Part shown: positions 17,942-28,992 of the stretch, piece by piece
How the letters are laid out: each line of letters begins with the position of its first letter
Numbering within the stretch: the stretch's first letter is position 1
Made by a program: the position numbers and the translations under genes
The notes under the pieces: model-generated
Databases searched by the model: none
Told to the model about the DNA's origin: nothing
Seen by the model: the letters and a program-made list of their open reading frames with translations, nothing else
NCBI RefSeq assembly: GCF_001421785.1
Contig: NZ_LMLB01000001.1
Span: 2,296,281 to 2,360,280, forward strand
Source: Sphingomonas sp. Leaf33
GTDB taxonomy: Bacteria; Pseudomonadota; Alphaproteobacteria; Sphingomonadales; Sphingomonadaceae
Length of the DNA stretch: 64,000 nt
Reading direction: 5' to 3'

Positions 17942-18249
17942 GCGCGCCCCTTACGCGCTCGCCGCCATTCGAGCGAGCGGGTGTTGAGTGCGGGCAGATC
18001 GACGGTGCCGGCAACCGCTCCCTCCCCGAGTGCGACCGCCTTGCGCAGAATCGCGTCGGGCGCGTGAACATAGGCGGGCCGCCCTGCGATGCTGTCGTAC
18101 CAGACCCCGCCGCACGCCGCGTCGAGCAGGATGCGCTGGAAGCAATGATCGGCGCCGACCGGCCAGCCCCGCGCGGCCGCCAGCGCCGGCAGGTCACGGC
18201 GGGTAAGGTCGAGCCAGCGGGCTTCCAGACGAGCGCGTTCAGGTAACAT
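17938..18249 (-). CDS. Small conserved-looking protein of unknown function
   Basis: A 103-residue soluble protein, rich in Arg/Ala. Notable segments are HCFQRILLDAACGGVWYD (residues ~35-52) and the C-terminal LNTRSLEWRRARKGR. No signal peptide, TM helix or family motif that I can name; it lacks an acetyl-CoA loop, so I do not call it an acetyltransferase. It is coupled to the TRIC-like gene downstream by ATGA overlap. Confidence 0.6.
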   Translation of the reverse strand: MLPERARLEARWLDLTRRDLPALAAARGWPVGADHCFQRILLDAACGGVWYDSIAGRPAYVHAPDAILRKAVALGEGAVAGTVDLPALNTRSLEWRRARKGRA

Positions 18250-18329
18250 CGCTCCCGTCTAGCCATACGGACAGCCGTCAGACAAATCCCCGCTGACAAG
18301 CCGCGCGCGGTTCGCCATAGCGCAGAACG

Positions 18330-18992
18330 ATGACGCGCTATCCTGCCCCGCTCGCCGCGGCTGCCGTTGCGCTGGCCGCCCTGGCCGGCTTCGTCGATGC
18401 GGTCGCCTGGATCGAACTTGCCGGCTTTTTCGCCTTGTTCATGAGCGGCAATTCGACCCGCGTAGCGATCGGCGTCGCGACCGGCGATTGGGGGGCCGTG
18501 CGGATCGGCGGCGGATTGCTGCTGATGTTCCTGTCGGGCGTCATGGCCGCCAGCGTCGTCGGCCACCGCTTCGCCGGGCGCCACAAGGCCCCGGTGATGC
18601 TGGTCGTCACCGTCGCGCTGACCGCGGCCGCGTGTGCCGCCTGGTGGGGCCACGTCGTCGCGCCGCTCCTGCTGCTCGCCTTTGCGATGGGTGCGGAAAA
18701 CGGCGTGTTCAACCGCGACCGCGAAGTCACAATCGGCCTGACCTACATGACCGGCACGCTGGTCCGCCTGGGCCAGCAGTTCGCCGCATCGCTGATGCGC
18801 GTGCCCGGCGAGCACGCCTGGATGCCGTATCTGACGCTGTGGCTCGGGTTCGTGTGCGGCGGCGTGCTCGGCGCGCTGGCGAGCCGTGCATCTCTAGCCA
18901 GTGCCGTGACAGTGGCAGCGGTAGTCGCGGGAATCCTGACGGTGGTACTGGCGGTGGTGACCGAGCGTGTGGGCCGCGTGCGGCGGGTTTAG
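18330..18992 (+). CDS. DUF1275 (YoaK family) membrane protein
   Basis: A 220-residue polytopic protein, about six TM helices. YoaK-family hallmarks are FVDAVAWIEL in TM1-2 and FALFMSGNSTRVAIG, plus MGAENGVFNRDREVTIGLTYMTGT in the middle (read in parts). Function of the family is not established. It is divergent from the small unknown gene across an 80-base spacer and is followed by a cluster of intergenic repeats. Confidence 0.88.
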   Translation: MTRYPAPLAAAAVALAALAGFVDAVAWIELAGFFALFMSGNSTRVAIGVATGDWGAVRIGGGLLLMFLSGVMAASVVGHRFAGRHKAPVMLVVTVALTAAACAAWWGHVVAPLLLLAFAMGAENGVFNRDREVTIGLTYMTGTLVRLGQQFAASLMRVPGEHAWMPYLTLWLGFVCGGVLGALASRASLASAVTVAAVVAGILTVVLAVVTERVGRVRRV

Positions 18993-19001
18993 TTGATACA
19001 G

Positions 19002-19083
19002 CCGTGCTCCCGCGCAGGCAGGAGCCCTGGGCCACAACCGATCGACTTCGAAACCCTGGGTTCCCGTCTGCGCGCGAGCACGG
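19002..19083. repeat. Family B intergenic repeat pair
   Basis: CCGTGCTC (19002-19009) at the left end is mirrored by GAGCACGG (19076-19083) at the right. Inside are CCCGCGCAGGC and a CCCTGGG unit seen twice. Same design as the elements at 25151 and 26432. With the following family A copy it fills the 299-base gap before lpdA. Confidence 0.75.
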
Positions 19084-19098
19084 AGTGCTCTCCCATCC

Positions 19099-19195
19099 CC
19101 GTTCGGGCTGGGCCTGTCGAAGCCCGGCCCTTCTTTCCACCCGCGAGCGTGCGGCGCGAAGAAAGGCACCCCTTCGACAAGCTTAGGGCGAACGG
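19099..19195. repeat. Family A inverted-repeat pair
   Basis: Left arm CCGTTCGGGCTGGGCCTGTC at 19099, right arm ending AAGCTTAGGGCGAACGG at 19195. The two arms are imperfect inverted copies around a ~30-base variable centre. Confidence 0.85.
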
Positions 19196-19276
19196 TGGTA
19201 GCGGAACGCGCCGCGGCGAAGCCGCGACGTCGGTCGGCGCTTGCGGCGCCGCCGGCCTGGGCAAGCCTTGGTCATC

Positions 19277-19299
19277 ATATCTAGCCGGAGGCTAGATAT
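19277..19299. terminator. Perfect hairpin over the lpdA stop codon
   Basis: ATATCTAGCC (19277-19286), loop GGA, GGCTAGATAT (19290-19299): a 10-bp perfect stem. Its right arm contains the last codons and TAG stop of lpdA on the minus strand. No T-run follows, so transcript stabilisation is as likely as termination. Confidence 0.5.
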
Positions 19300-20683
19300 G
19301 GATTGGCTTGCCCTGCACCGCCATCGCGGCTTCCTTGATCGCTTCCGAATGCGTCGGGTGGGCGTGGCAGGTGTAGGCGATGTCCTCGCTGGTCGCGCCG
19401 AATTCCATCGCCTGCGCGATCTGCGCGATCATCGTGCCGCCCGGCACCGCGATGACCCACGCGCCGAGCACGCGGTCGGTCTTGGCGTCCGAGATGACCT
19501 TCACGAAGCCGTCGCCCTCGTGGTTGGTCTTGGCGCGGCTGTTGGCCATCATCGGGAACTTGCCGACCTTGACCTCGCCCTTTTCGCGCGCCTGCTCTTC
19601 GGTCAGGCCGACGCCAGCGATCTCGGGCCAGGTGTAGACGACGCTCGGGATGATGTCGTGGTTCACGATGCCGGTCTGGCCGGCGATGTTCTCGGCGACC
19701 GCGATGCCTTCGTCCTCGGCCTTGTGCGCGAGCATCGGGCCGGGGACGACATCGCCGATCGCCCAGACGCCGTCGGCCCTGGTTCGAAAATCATGGTCGA
19801 TCTCGATCTGTCCGCGCTGGTTCGGCGCCAGCCCGATCGCCTCAAGGTTAAGCCCATCGGTGTTCGGACGACGGCCGATCGATACCAGCACGACATCGGC
19901 ATCGAGTGTCGTCGCTTCGCCACCCTGCGCCGGCTCCAGCGTCAGCGTCGCGCTCTCGCCATTGTTTTGGATGCCCGTCACCTTGGTCGACAGCTTGAAC
20001 TCAATCCCCTGCTTCTTGAAAATCTTGTTCGATTCCTTGCGGATTTCACCATCGAAGCCGGGCAAAATCTGGTCGAGAAACTCGACGCAGGTGACCTTGG
20101 CGCCCAGACGCCGCCAGACCGAGCCCAGTTCCAGCCCGATCACGCCGCCGCCGATGACGACCATGTGGTTCGGCACCTTCGCCAGCTCCAGCGCGCCCGT
20201 CGAATCGACAATGACCTTCTGGTCGATCTCGACGCCCGGCAGCGGGGTGACCGAGGAGCCCGTTGCGATAACGATGTTTTTGGCGGTGACGGTCTGGCCG
20301 GCGACGTCGACGCTGTGTGCGTCCTTGAACGCCGCCTTGCCCTTCAGCCAGGTGACCTTGTTCTTCTTGAACAGGAATTCGATGCCGCCGGTCAGCTGCT
20401 TGACCGCATCGCGGCGCTGGCCGTGCATGGTGTCGAGGTCGAGTTCGGGCGTCACCTTGATACCGAGCTTCGCCATCGTGCCGTTGGCGGCATGGTCGAA
20501 CAGTTCCGACGCGTGCAGCATCGCCTTCGACGGAATGCACCCGACGTTGAGGCAGGTGCCGCCCAGCGTCTCACGGCTCTCCGCGCATGCGGTGTTGAGG
20601 CCAAGCTGCGCCGCACGGATTGCGGCGACATAGCCACCGGGGCCAGCGCCGATCACGAGGACGTCGTAGTCGTATTCAGCCAT
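19292..20683 (-). CDS. lpdA: Dihydrolipoyl dehydrogenase (E3)
   Basis: An FAD/NAD flavoenzyme that reoxidises dihydrolipoyl groups of the 2-oxoglutarate dehydrogenase complex. It has the FAD Rossmann GAGPGGY near residue 12 and the redox disulfide GGTCLNVGCIPSK near 41-53. NAD-binding GGGVIGLELGSVW follows near 180, AIGDVVPGPMLAHKA near 310, and the active-site HAHPTHSE near 440. From the ATG at 20683 it is 463 residues; in-frame extension further upstream is translated repeat DNA and is rejected. Last gene of the minus-strand sucD-sucA-odhB-lpdA series. Confidence 0.97.
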   Translation of the reverse strand: MAEYDYDVLVIGAGPGGYVAAIRAAQLGLNTACAESRETLGGTCLNVGCIPSKAMLHASELFDHAANGTMAKLGIKVTPELDLDTMHGQRRDAVKQLTGGIEFLFKKNKVTWLKGKAAFKDAHSVDVAGQTVTAKNIVIATGSSVTPLPGVEIDQKVIVDSTGALELAKVPNHMVVIGGGVIGLELGSVWRRLGAKVTCVEFLDQILPGFDGEIRKESNKIFKKQGIEFKLSTKVTGIQNNGESATLTLEPAQGGEATTLDADVVLVSIGRRPNTDGLNLEAIGLAPNQRGQIEIDHDFRTRADGVWAIGDVVPGPMLAHKAEDEGIAVAENIAGQTGIVNHDIIPSVVYTWPEIAGVGLTEEQAREKGEVKVGKFPMMANSRAKTNHEGDGFVKVISDAKTDRVLGAWVIAVPGGTMIAQIAQAMEFGATSEDIAYTCHAHPTHSEAIKEAAMAVQGKPIHI

Positions 20684-20693
20684 GAAACTCACT

Positions 20694-20780
20694 CCGTTCG
20701 CCCTGAACCTGTCGAAGGGCTGCACTTCTTTTCTGTCCGTTCGAAGAAGAACGGTGCTTCGACAAGCTCAGCACGAACGG
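20694..20780. repeat. Family A inverted-repeat pair
   Basis: Left arm CCGTTCGCCCTGAACCTGTC from 20694, right arm GCTTCGACAAGCTCAGCACG ending AACGG at 20780. Located between odhB and lpdA. Confidence 0.85.
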
Positions 20781-20802
20781 ATGTGGTGGTGCGATCGCTC
20801 TA

Positions 20803-22053
20803 TTAAAGGTCGATCAGAATCCGCGTCGGGTCCTCGATCGCATTCTTCAGCGCGACCAGGAACGTCACCGCCTCGCGGCCGTCGATCAGGCGATGGTCGT
20901 AGCTAAGCGCGAGGTACATCATGGGCCGCACGACGACCTGGCCATCGACGACTACGGGTCTGTCCTCGATGCGGTGGAGGCCGAGCACCGCCGACTGCGG
21001 CGGGTTGATGATCGGGGTCGACATCAGCGAACCGAACACGCCGCCGTTCGAGATGGTGAAGGTGCCGCCCTTCATCTCGTCCATCTTCAGCGTGCCTTCC
21101 TTGGCGCGCTTGCCGAAGTCGCCGATCATCTTTTCGATGCCCGCGACCGACAGGTCCTGCGCGTCGCGGATCACGGGGACGACCAGGCCGCCCGGCGATG
21201 ACACCGCGACCGAGATGTCGGCATAGTCGTGATAGACGATCTCGTCGCCATCGATGCTCGCGTTGACGGCCGGGATGTCCTTCAGCGCCATCGTCGCGGC
21301 CTTCACGAAGAAGCCCATGAAGCCCAGGCGGACGCCGTGCTTCTTCTCGAACAGATCCTTGTACTTGGTCCGCGCCTCGATCACCGCGGTCATGTCCACG
21401 TCGTTAAAAGTCGTGAGCATCGCGGCCGTGTTCTGCGCCTCCTTGAGCCGCTTGGCGATCGTCTGGCGGAGGCGCGTCATCTTGACGCGCTCCTCGCGCC
21501 GCGAAGGCGCACGGCCGGCGCTGGCGTCGCCGCCGTCCGACGCGTTTGCGGCAGGCGACGCGGCGGGAGACTGCGTGGCGGGCGTGGTCTTCGCGGCCAG
21601 CACGTCGTCCTTGGTCAGGCGACCGTCCTTGCCGGTCCCCTTGATCGTCGCGGGATCGACACCGGTTTCGAGCACCGCACGGCGCACCGACGGGCTGAGC
21701 GCGGCAGGCGCATCGCCGTTGCCGGTCGCCGGCGCCTGCTGGCCCGCGGTGTCGGCCGGTACCGGCGCGGGTGCCGTAGCGGACGGTGCGGGCGCGGGAG
21801 CCGCCGCCTTGCCGTCACCCGCCTCGATCACGCCGATCGTCGCGCCGACGGCAACCGTCTCGCCGACCTGCACGCCATGTTCGCCCATCACGCCTGCAAC
21901 CGGTGCGGGAACCTCGACCGAGACCTTGTCGGTCTCAAGGCTGGCGATGGGCTCGTCAGCCACGACCGGATCGCCCGGCTGCTTCAGCCACTCTCCCAGC
22001 GTCGCTTCGGTGATCGATTCGCCCAAGACGGGGACTTTGATTTCGGTCGACAT
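20803..22053 (-). CDS. odhB: Dihydrolipoyllysine-residue succinyltransferase (E2 of 2-oxoglutarate dehydrogenase)
   Basis: The E2 core transferring succinyl groups to CoA. Residues 1-77 are a lipoyl domain with the lipoylated lysine in [10 protein letters not shown]. An Ala/Pro-rich linker follows (to ~115), then the E1/E3-binding domain ([22 protein letters not shown] in parts, ~118-155), another linker, and the catalytic domain with active-site [12 protein letters not shown] near residue 390. The 416-residue length is normal. It is flanked on both sides by family A repeats, so the mRNA of this operon contains large hairpins between every pair of cistrons. Confidence 0.97.
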   Translation of the reverse strand: MSTEIKVPVLGESITEATLGEWLKQPGDPVVADEPIASLETDKVSVEVPAPVAGVMGEHGVQVGETVAVGATIGVIEAGDGKAAAPAPAPSATAPAPVPADTAGQQAPATGNGDAPAALSPSVRRAVLETGVDPATIKGTGKDGRLTKDDVLAAKTTPATQSPAASPAANASDGGDASAGRAPSRREERVKMTRLRQTIAKRLKEAQNTAAMLTTFNDVDMTAVIEARTKYKDLFEKKHGVRLGFMGFFVKAATMALKDIPAVNASIDGDEIVYHDYADISVAVSSPGGLVVPVIRDAQDLSVAGIEKMIGDFGKRAKEGTLKMDEMKGGTFTISNGGVFGSLMSTPIINPPQSAVLGLHRIEDRPVVVDGQVVVRPMMYLALSYDHRLIDGREAVTFLVALKNAIEDPTRILIDL

Positions 22054-22071
22054 CGCTTTCGGTCCTCACAA

Positions 22072-22148
22072 CCGTTCGGGCTGAGCTTGTCGAAGCCCTG
22101 CCCTTTCTTTTAAGAAGTACGGCCCTTCGACAAGCTCAGGGCGAACGG
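22072..22148. repeat. Family A inverted-repeat pair
   Basis: Left arm CCGTTCGGGCTGAGCTTGTC from 22072; right arm CCCTTCGACAAGCTCAGGGC then GAACGG ending at 22148. Nearly perfect pairing with a short centre. Lies between sucA and odhB. Confidence 0.9.
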
Positions 22149-22168
22149 GATAGTTCGGTATCGCAATC

Positions 22169-25135
22169 TTACCCGCCGGCGGCACCTGCCGTCTTGGGGT
22201 CTTCGGTCTTCTGTGCGCGGCGGATTTCCTCGCGCACGCTGTGGCCCAGCGCGTCGGCGACCAGTGCCGCCTGCTCGAGTTGGTGCCGCTTCATCAGGCC
22301 GGTCGCGGGCGAGGCGGAGGCCGCCCGTCCCGCATAGCGGGCGCGGCCGATCCGGCAGCCGGCGTCGGCCAGCGCTTCCTCGATCAGGGGCTCGACAAAG
22401 AACCACGAACCATTGTTCTTCGGCTCTTCCTGCGCCCAGACGATTTCCTCAAGGTTCGGCATGGCGCGCACCCGCTCGGCCAGCGGCTCGCCGGGGAACG
22501 GGTAAAGCTGCTCGACACGGACGATCTGCGTAGCGGTATCGCCCGCCGCGTCGCGCGCCTCCATCAGGTCGTAGGCGACCTTGCCGGTGCACAGCACCAG
22601 ACGACGCGTATCCGCGTCGGCCGGCGCCTTCGGGTCGGACAGGAGGCGGCGGAAGTGGCTGTCGCCCTGGAAATCCTCTGCCTTGCTGACCGCCAGCTTG
22701 TGCCGCAGCAGCGACTTCGGCGTCATGATGATCAGCGGCTTGCGGAACGACCGATGCATCTGGCGGCGCAGCAGGTGGAAGTAGTTTGCCGGGGTGGTGC
22801 AGTTGGCGACCTGGATATTGTCCTGCGCACACGCCTGGAGAAACCGCTCGGGCCGCGCCGAGCTGTGTTCCGGGCCTTGCCCCTCATAGCCGTGCGGCAG
22901 CAGCATCACGAGGCCGTTGGCGCGGAGCCACTTCGATTCGCCTGACGTGATGAACTGGTCGATCATGATCTGCGCACCGTTCACGAAGTCGCCGAACTGC
23001 GCTTCCCACAGCACCAGCGTCTTCGGGTCCGCCAGCGCGAAGCCGTATTCGAAGCCAAGCACGCCATATTCGCTGAGCGGCGAGTCGAGCACTTCGAACC
23101 GGCCGTGCGGCACGGTCGTTAGCGGCACGTACTTGTGCTCGTCGGTCTGGTCGACCCACACCGCGTGACGCTGGCTGAACGTACCGCGGCCGGAATCCTG
23201 TCCCGACAGGCGGACGCCATAGCCTTCCGACATCAGCGAGCCGAACGCGAGCGCTTCGCCGGTCGCCCAGTCGAAATTCTCACCGCTGGCGAACATGTTG
23301 CGCTTGGCATCGATCACGCGCGACAGCGTCTTGTGGATCTGGATGCTGTCCGGGACCGTCGTCAGCGTGCGGCCCAGGCTGTCGAACAGCTTCTTGTCGA
23401 TGCCCGTTTCGACGTTGCGGCGGCTGCTCTCGCCGTCCGAAGGCGCATGAAGCCCCGACCAGCGACCGGCGAACCAGTCCGCCTTGTTCGGCTTGTACGA
23501 GGCACCCGCCTCGAACTCGCCTTCCATCAGCGTATCGAAAGCTTTCCACTGTTCGTTGATCCAGGCCTGGTCGATCACGCCTTCCGCCATCAGCCGGTCG
23601 CCGTAGATCTTGCTGACACCCGGGTGTTGCTTGATCTTGGCATACATCAGCGGCTGGGTGAACGACGGCTCGTCGCCCTCGTTGTGGCCGAAACGGCGGT
23701 AGCACCACATGTCGATCACGACGTCGCGGTGGAAGGTCTGGCGGAACTCGATCGCCATCTTGGTGGCAAAGGTCACCGCTTCCGGGTCATCGCCGTTGAC
23801 GTGGAAGATCGGCGCCTGGACGCCCTTGGCCACATCCGACGGATACGGCGAGCTCCGCGCGAACTGCGGGCTGGTGGTGAAGCCGACCTGGTTGTTGATG
23901 ATGAAATGGACGCAGCCGCCGGTGTTGTAGCCGCGAATGCCGGAAAAGCCGAGGCATTCCCAGACGATCCCCTGCCCCGCCATCGCCGCGTCGCCATGGA
24001 TCAGCACGGGCAGCGACGCCTTGTGTTCGGTCAGGTCGCCCGCCAGCGTCTGGATCGCGCGGGTCTTGCCCAGCACGACCGGATCGGCGGCTTCCAGGTG
24101 GCTGGGGTTGGCGACCAGCGACATGTGGACCTTGATCCCGTCGAACTCACGGTCGGTCGAGGTGCCCAGATGATACTTCACGTCGCCCGAGCCGCCGACG
24201 TCCTCGGGGTTGGACGACCCGCCCGAAAATTCGTGGAAGATCGCGCGATACGGCTTGGCGAGCACGTTGGCGAGCACGTTCAGGCGGCCGCGGTGCGCCA
24301 TGCCGTACACGATCTCGCGCACGCCCTGCTGGCCGCCGTATTTGATGACGCTTTCCAGCGCCGGGATCATGCTTTCGCCACCGTCCAGGCCGAAGCGCTT
24401 GGTGCCGACGTACTTCTTGCCCAGGAACTTCTCGTAACCCTCGGCATGGATCACCTTGCTCAGGATCGCCTTCTTGCCGTCGGGCGTGAACTGGATCGCC
24501 TTGTCGCGGCCCTCCATCCGGTCCTGCAGGAACTTGCGCTCCTCCACGTCGGCGATGTGCATATATTCAAGGCCGACGTTACCGCAGTAGTTGGCGCGCA
24601 GGATCGTAACGAGCTCGCGGATGGTCGCGGTCTGCAAGCCCAGCACGCCGCCCAGGAAGACCGGCGTGTCGATCTGGTCGTCGGTGAAGCCGTGATATTC
24701 GGTCCGCAGATCCTCGGGCAGCTCGCGCTTCGACAGGCCCAGCGGATCGAGGTTCGCCGCCAGGTGGCCACGGACGCGGTAGGTGCGGATCAGCGTCATC
24801 GCGCGGATCGACGCATCGGCCGCGGCACGGATCGCATCGGGGGACGCAGCGGGCGCCGCGGCAGCAGCGGGCTTGGCGCCAGGCTTTGCCGGCTTGGGTG
24901 TCGGCTCCATCTGCGTCGGGTCGAGCCCGGCGGTCAGCGCATCGGTTTCGGTCGGCGGCCAGTTCTTCTTCGCCCAGGACGGACCGGTTGCGGCGCCCTC
25001 CAGCCCGTCGAAGAACGCCCGCCAGCCGGGTTCCAGGCCCGACGGGTCGCTCTTGTACCTCGCATAAAGCGTGTCGACGAACGCCTGCGAGACGCCGCCG
25101 GCGATATCTGAAAAATCCTGGCCTTCGTAGCCCAT
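22169..25135 (-). CDS. sucA: 2-oxoglutarate dehydrogenase E1 component
   Basis: The thiamine-diphosphate-dependent E1 that decarboxylates 2-oxoglutarate. From the ATG at 25135 it is 988 residues. The N-terminal QAFVDTLYARYKSDP helix, the ThDP region GDAAMAGQGIVWECL with the GDAA motif, the FRQTFHRDVVIDMWCYRRFGHNEGDEP segment (in parts) and the transketolase-like HGRFEVLDSPLSEYGVLGFEYG are all present. A ~30-residue Ala/Pro/Lys linker near residues 80-105 is typical of alphaproteobacteria. The in-frame extension to 25162 overlaps repeat DNA and is not used. Confidence 0.97.
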   Translation of the reverse strand: MGYEGQDFSDIAGGVSQAFVDTLYARYKSDPSGLEPGWRAFFDGLEGAATGPSWAKKNWPPTETDALTAGLDPTQMEPTPKPAKPGAKPAAAAAPAASPDAIRAAADASIRAMTLIRTYRVRGHLAANLDPLGLSKRELPEDLRTEYHGFTDDQIDTPVFLGGVLGLQTATIRELVTILRANYCGNVGLEYMHIADVEERKFLQDRMEGRDKAIQFTPDGKKAILSKVIHAEGYEKFLGKKYVGTKRFGLDGGESMIPALESVIKYGGQQGVREIVYGMAHRGRLNVLANVLAKPYRAIFHEFSGGSSNPEDVGGSGDVKYHLGTSTDREFDGIKVHMSLVANPSHLEAADPVVLGKTRAIQTLAGDLTEHKASLPVLIHGDAAMAGQGIVWECLGFSGIRGYNTGGCVHFIINNQVGFTTSPQFARSSPYPSDVAKGVQAPIFHVNGDDPEAVTFATKMAIEFRQTFHRDVVIDMWCYRRFGHNEGDEPSFTQPLMYAKIKQHPGVSKIYGDRLMAEGVIDQAWINEQWKAFDTLMEGEFEAGASYKPNKADWFAGRWSGLHAPSDGESSRRNVETGIDKKLFDSLGRTLTTVPDSIQIHKTLSRVIDAKRNMFASGENFDWATGEALAFGSLMSEGYGVRLSGQDSGRGTFSQRHAVWVDQTDEHKYVPLTTVPHGRFEVLDSPLSEYGVLGFEYGFALADPKTLVLWEAQFGDFVNGAQIMIDQFITSGESKWLRANGLVMLLPHGYEGQGPEHSSARPERFLQACAQDNIQVANCTTPANYFHLLRRQMHRSFRKPLIIMTPKSLLRHKLAVSKAEDFQGDSHFRRLLSDPKAPADADTRRLVLCTGKVAYDLMEARDAAGDTATQIVRVEQLYPFPGEPLAERVRAMPNLEEIVWAQEEPKNNGSWFFVEPLIEEALADAGCRIGRARYAGRAASASPATGLMKRHQLEQAALVADALGHSVREEIRRAQKTEDPKTAGAAGG

Positions 25136-25150
25136 CACAACCACTCCGTG

Positions 25151-25226
25151 GTGCTCCCGCACAGGCGGGAGCCCAGAGCCGAGAGCGGATTGCTGTGGGC
25201 TCTGGGTCCCCGCTTGCGCGGGGACA
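25151..25226. repeat. Family B intergenic repeat pair
   Basis: GTGCTCCCGCACAGGCGGGA at the left forms one hairpin (CTCCCGC/GCGGGAG). The right end has CCCCGCTTGCGCGGGG. The centre holds GCCCAGAGCC and its inverse GGGCTCTGGG. Located between sucD and sucA. Confidence 0.8.
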
Positions 25227-25237
25227 GGTTTACGCTT

Positions 25238-26122
25238 TTACTTGCTCAGCACCGACACCAGCGTCTCGCCCAGCAGGCTGGGCGAATCCGCGACCTTGAT
25301 GCCGGCGGCTTCCATCGCCGCGATCTTGCTTTCGGCGTCGCCCTTGCCGCCCGACACGATCGCGCCGGCGTGACCCATGCGACGGCCCGGAGGCGCGGTG
25401 CGACCGGCGATGAAGCCGGCCATCGGCTTGCTTCGACCGCGCTTGGCCTCGTCGATCAGGAACTGCGCAGCCTGCTCTTCCGCGTCGCCGCCGATCTCGC
25501 CGATCATGATGATGGATTCGGTCGCGTCGTCGGCGAGAAACAGCTCCAGCACGTCGATGAAGTTGGTGCCGTTCACCGGATCGCCGCCGATGCCGACCGC
25601 GGTGGTCTGGCCGAGGCCCGCGTTGGTCGTCTGGAACACCGCTTCATAGGTCAGCGTGCCCGAGCGCGAGACGACGCCGACCGAGCCCTTGGAAAAGATG
25701 CTGCCCGGCATGATGCCGATCTTGCACTCGCCCGGCGTCAAGACGCCCGGGCAGTTCGGACCGATCAGCCGCGACTTCGAACCCGACAGGGCGCGCTTGA
25801 CCTTCACCATGTCGAGCACCGGAATGCCCTCCGTGATGCAGACGATCAGCGGGATTTCGGCGTCGATCGCTTCCAGGATCGAGTCCGCGGCGAAGGGCGG
25901 CGGCACGTAGATGACGCTCGCATCGGCGCCGGTCTTCGACTTGGCTTCGGCGACGGTGTTGAACACCGGAAGCCCCAGATGCTCGGTGCCGCCCTTACCC
26001 GGCGTGACGCCGCCCACCATCTGCGTGCCGTAATCCAGCGCCGCCTTGGTATGGAAGCTGCCGGTCTCCCCGGTCATGCCCTGGGTGATGACCTTGGTGT
26101 TCTTGTTGACGAGGATGCTCAT
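25238..26122 (-). CDS. sucD: Succinate-CoA ligase alpha subunit
   Basis: The nucleotide/CoA-handling alpha subunit of succinyl-CoA synthetase. CoA-binding N-terminal domain with [15 protein letters not shown] and [27 protein letters not shown]; the phosphohistidine loop [16 protein letters not shown] near residue 250. The 294-residue length is normal. The beta-subunit gene sucC, usually directly upstream, is absent here: the upstream neighbour is a broken GIY-YIG gene whose last codons overlap the sucD start (ATGA at 26119-26122). sucC must be elsewhere. Confidence 0.97.
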   Translation of the reverse strand: MSILVNKNTKVITQGMTGETGSFHTKAALDYGTQMVGGVTPGKGGTEHLGLPVFNTVAEAKSKTGADASVIYVPPPFAADSILEAIDAEIPLIVCITEGIPVLDMVKVKRALSGSKSRLIGPNCPGVLTPGECKIGIMPGSIFSKGSVGVVSRSGTLTYEAVFQTTNAGLGQTTAVGIGGDPVNGTNFIDVLELFLADDATESIIMIGEIGGDAEEQAAQFLIDEAKRGRSKPMAGFIAGRTAPPGRRMGHAGAIVSGGKGDAESKIAAMEAAGIKVADSPSLLGETLVSVLSK

Positions 26123-26423
26123 ACTGTCTCCGCAGTCCCAGTTATCGAATCGAACAGATCATCCCACCGTGGGTTCATCTCCTCGATCAGCCGCAGCTTC
26201 CACGGCCTGTTCCATTTCTTGATCCGCCGTTCGCGCTGCCGCGCTTCCTGCAGATCATCATGCACTTCGTACCAGACCAGGAGGATGCACCTCGTGTCGC
26301 TGGTGAATTCGCTGCCTACCCGTTGCGATGCTGCCAGATCCGCTGGATTAGATTGCTTGTCGATCCGGTATAAATCGTTCCGTTTCGCTGGCTCGCCACG
26401 ATGTAAACGTAACCGGCCTTCAT
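26119..26423 (-). pseudogene. GIY-YIG nuclease-superfamily gene, frameshifted
   Basis: From the ATG at 26423 the first frame reads a normal UvrC/Slx1-type GIY-YIG start (GYVYIVASQRN, then TIYTGSTSNLIQRIWQHRNG) and stops at TAG (26318-26316) after 35 codons. The C-terminal half (LLVWYEVHDDLQEARQRE, RRIKKWNRPWKLRLIEEMNP) continues in another frame from about the GGG run at 26321-26319 to the TGA at 26121-26119. One extra G in that run would restore a 101-residue protein, the usual size of these small GIY-YIG proteins. Either a genuine homopolymer frameshift or a sequencing error. It sits inside the TCA gene block between mdh and sucD. Confidence 0.85.
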
Positions 26424-26431
26424 CAGCCCCT

Positions 26432-26514
26432 CCGTGCTCCCGCGAAGGCGGGAGCCTAGGGTCACAGAGGTCATCCCTCAACAACCCTGGGCACCCGCCT
26501 ACGCGGGTGCACGG
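26432..26514. repeat. Family B intergenic repeat pair
   Basis: CCGTGCTCCCGCGAAGGCGG at the left end (hairpin CTCCCGC/GCGGGAG) and ACCCGCCTACGCGGGTGCAC then GG at the right. CCTAGGGTC is mirrored by an ACCCTGGG unit in the interior. It lies between mdh and the broken GIY-YIG gene. Confidence 0.8.
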
Positions 26515-26520
26515 CATGGC

Positions 26521-28756
<2,236 letters not shown>

Positions 28757-28781
28757 TGGCTAGGTCATCGCTCGCGGCATG

Positions 28782-28818
28782 AAGAAGGGCAGCACTTCGA
28801 CAAGCTCAGTGCGAACGG
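28782..28818. repeat. Family A repeat, single arm
   Basis: GCACTTCGACAAGCTCAGTG with CGAACGG ending at 28818; one arm only. It stands 67 bases from the complete pair at 28885. Confidence 0.85.
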
Positions 28819-28884
28819 ATTTGGTGTTAGGGACGAACGCCATCGCTGGCGAAGGGCCAATCAAGATGGAAAGCGAGCCACCCC

Positions 28885-28976
28885 CCGTTCGTGCTGAGCT
28901 TGTCGAAGCACCGTACTTCTTCAGCACCACGCTCGCGGCTCAAAGAACGGTGCTTCGACAGGCTCAGCACGAACGG
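28885..28976. repeat. Family A inverted-repeat pair
   Basis: Left arm CCGTTCGTGCTGAGCTTGTC from 28885, right arm GGTGCTTCGACAGGCTCAGC then ACGAACGG ending at 28976. Lies just past the sdhB stop codon. With the previous copy it makes three arms in the 236-base sdhB-zapE gap. Confidence 0.9.
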
Positions 28977-28992
28977 AAAAAGCGCCAGCGGA

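Noticed and set aside
19002-19195. CRISPR array
   Set aside because: Repeats are inverted pairs, not regularly spaced direct repeats, and no cas genes occur in the window.
20681-20725. Upstream extension of lpdA
   Set aside because: The added residues are translated family A repeat; the conserved protein begins at the ATG at 20683.
23135-25111. Long plus-strand open frame opposite sucA
   Set aside because: Same shadow effect; no domain and no ribosome-binding site.
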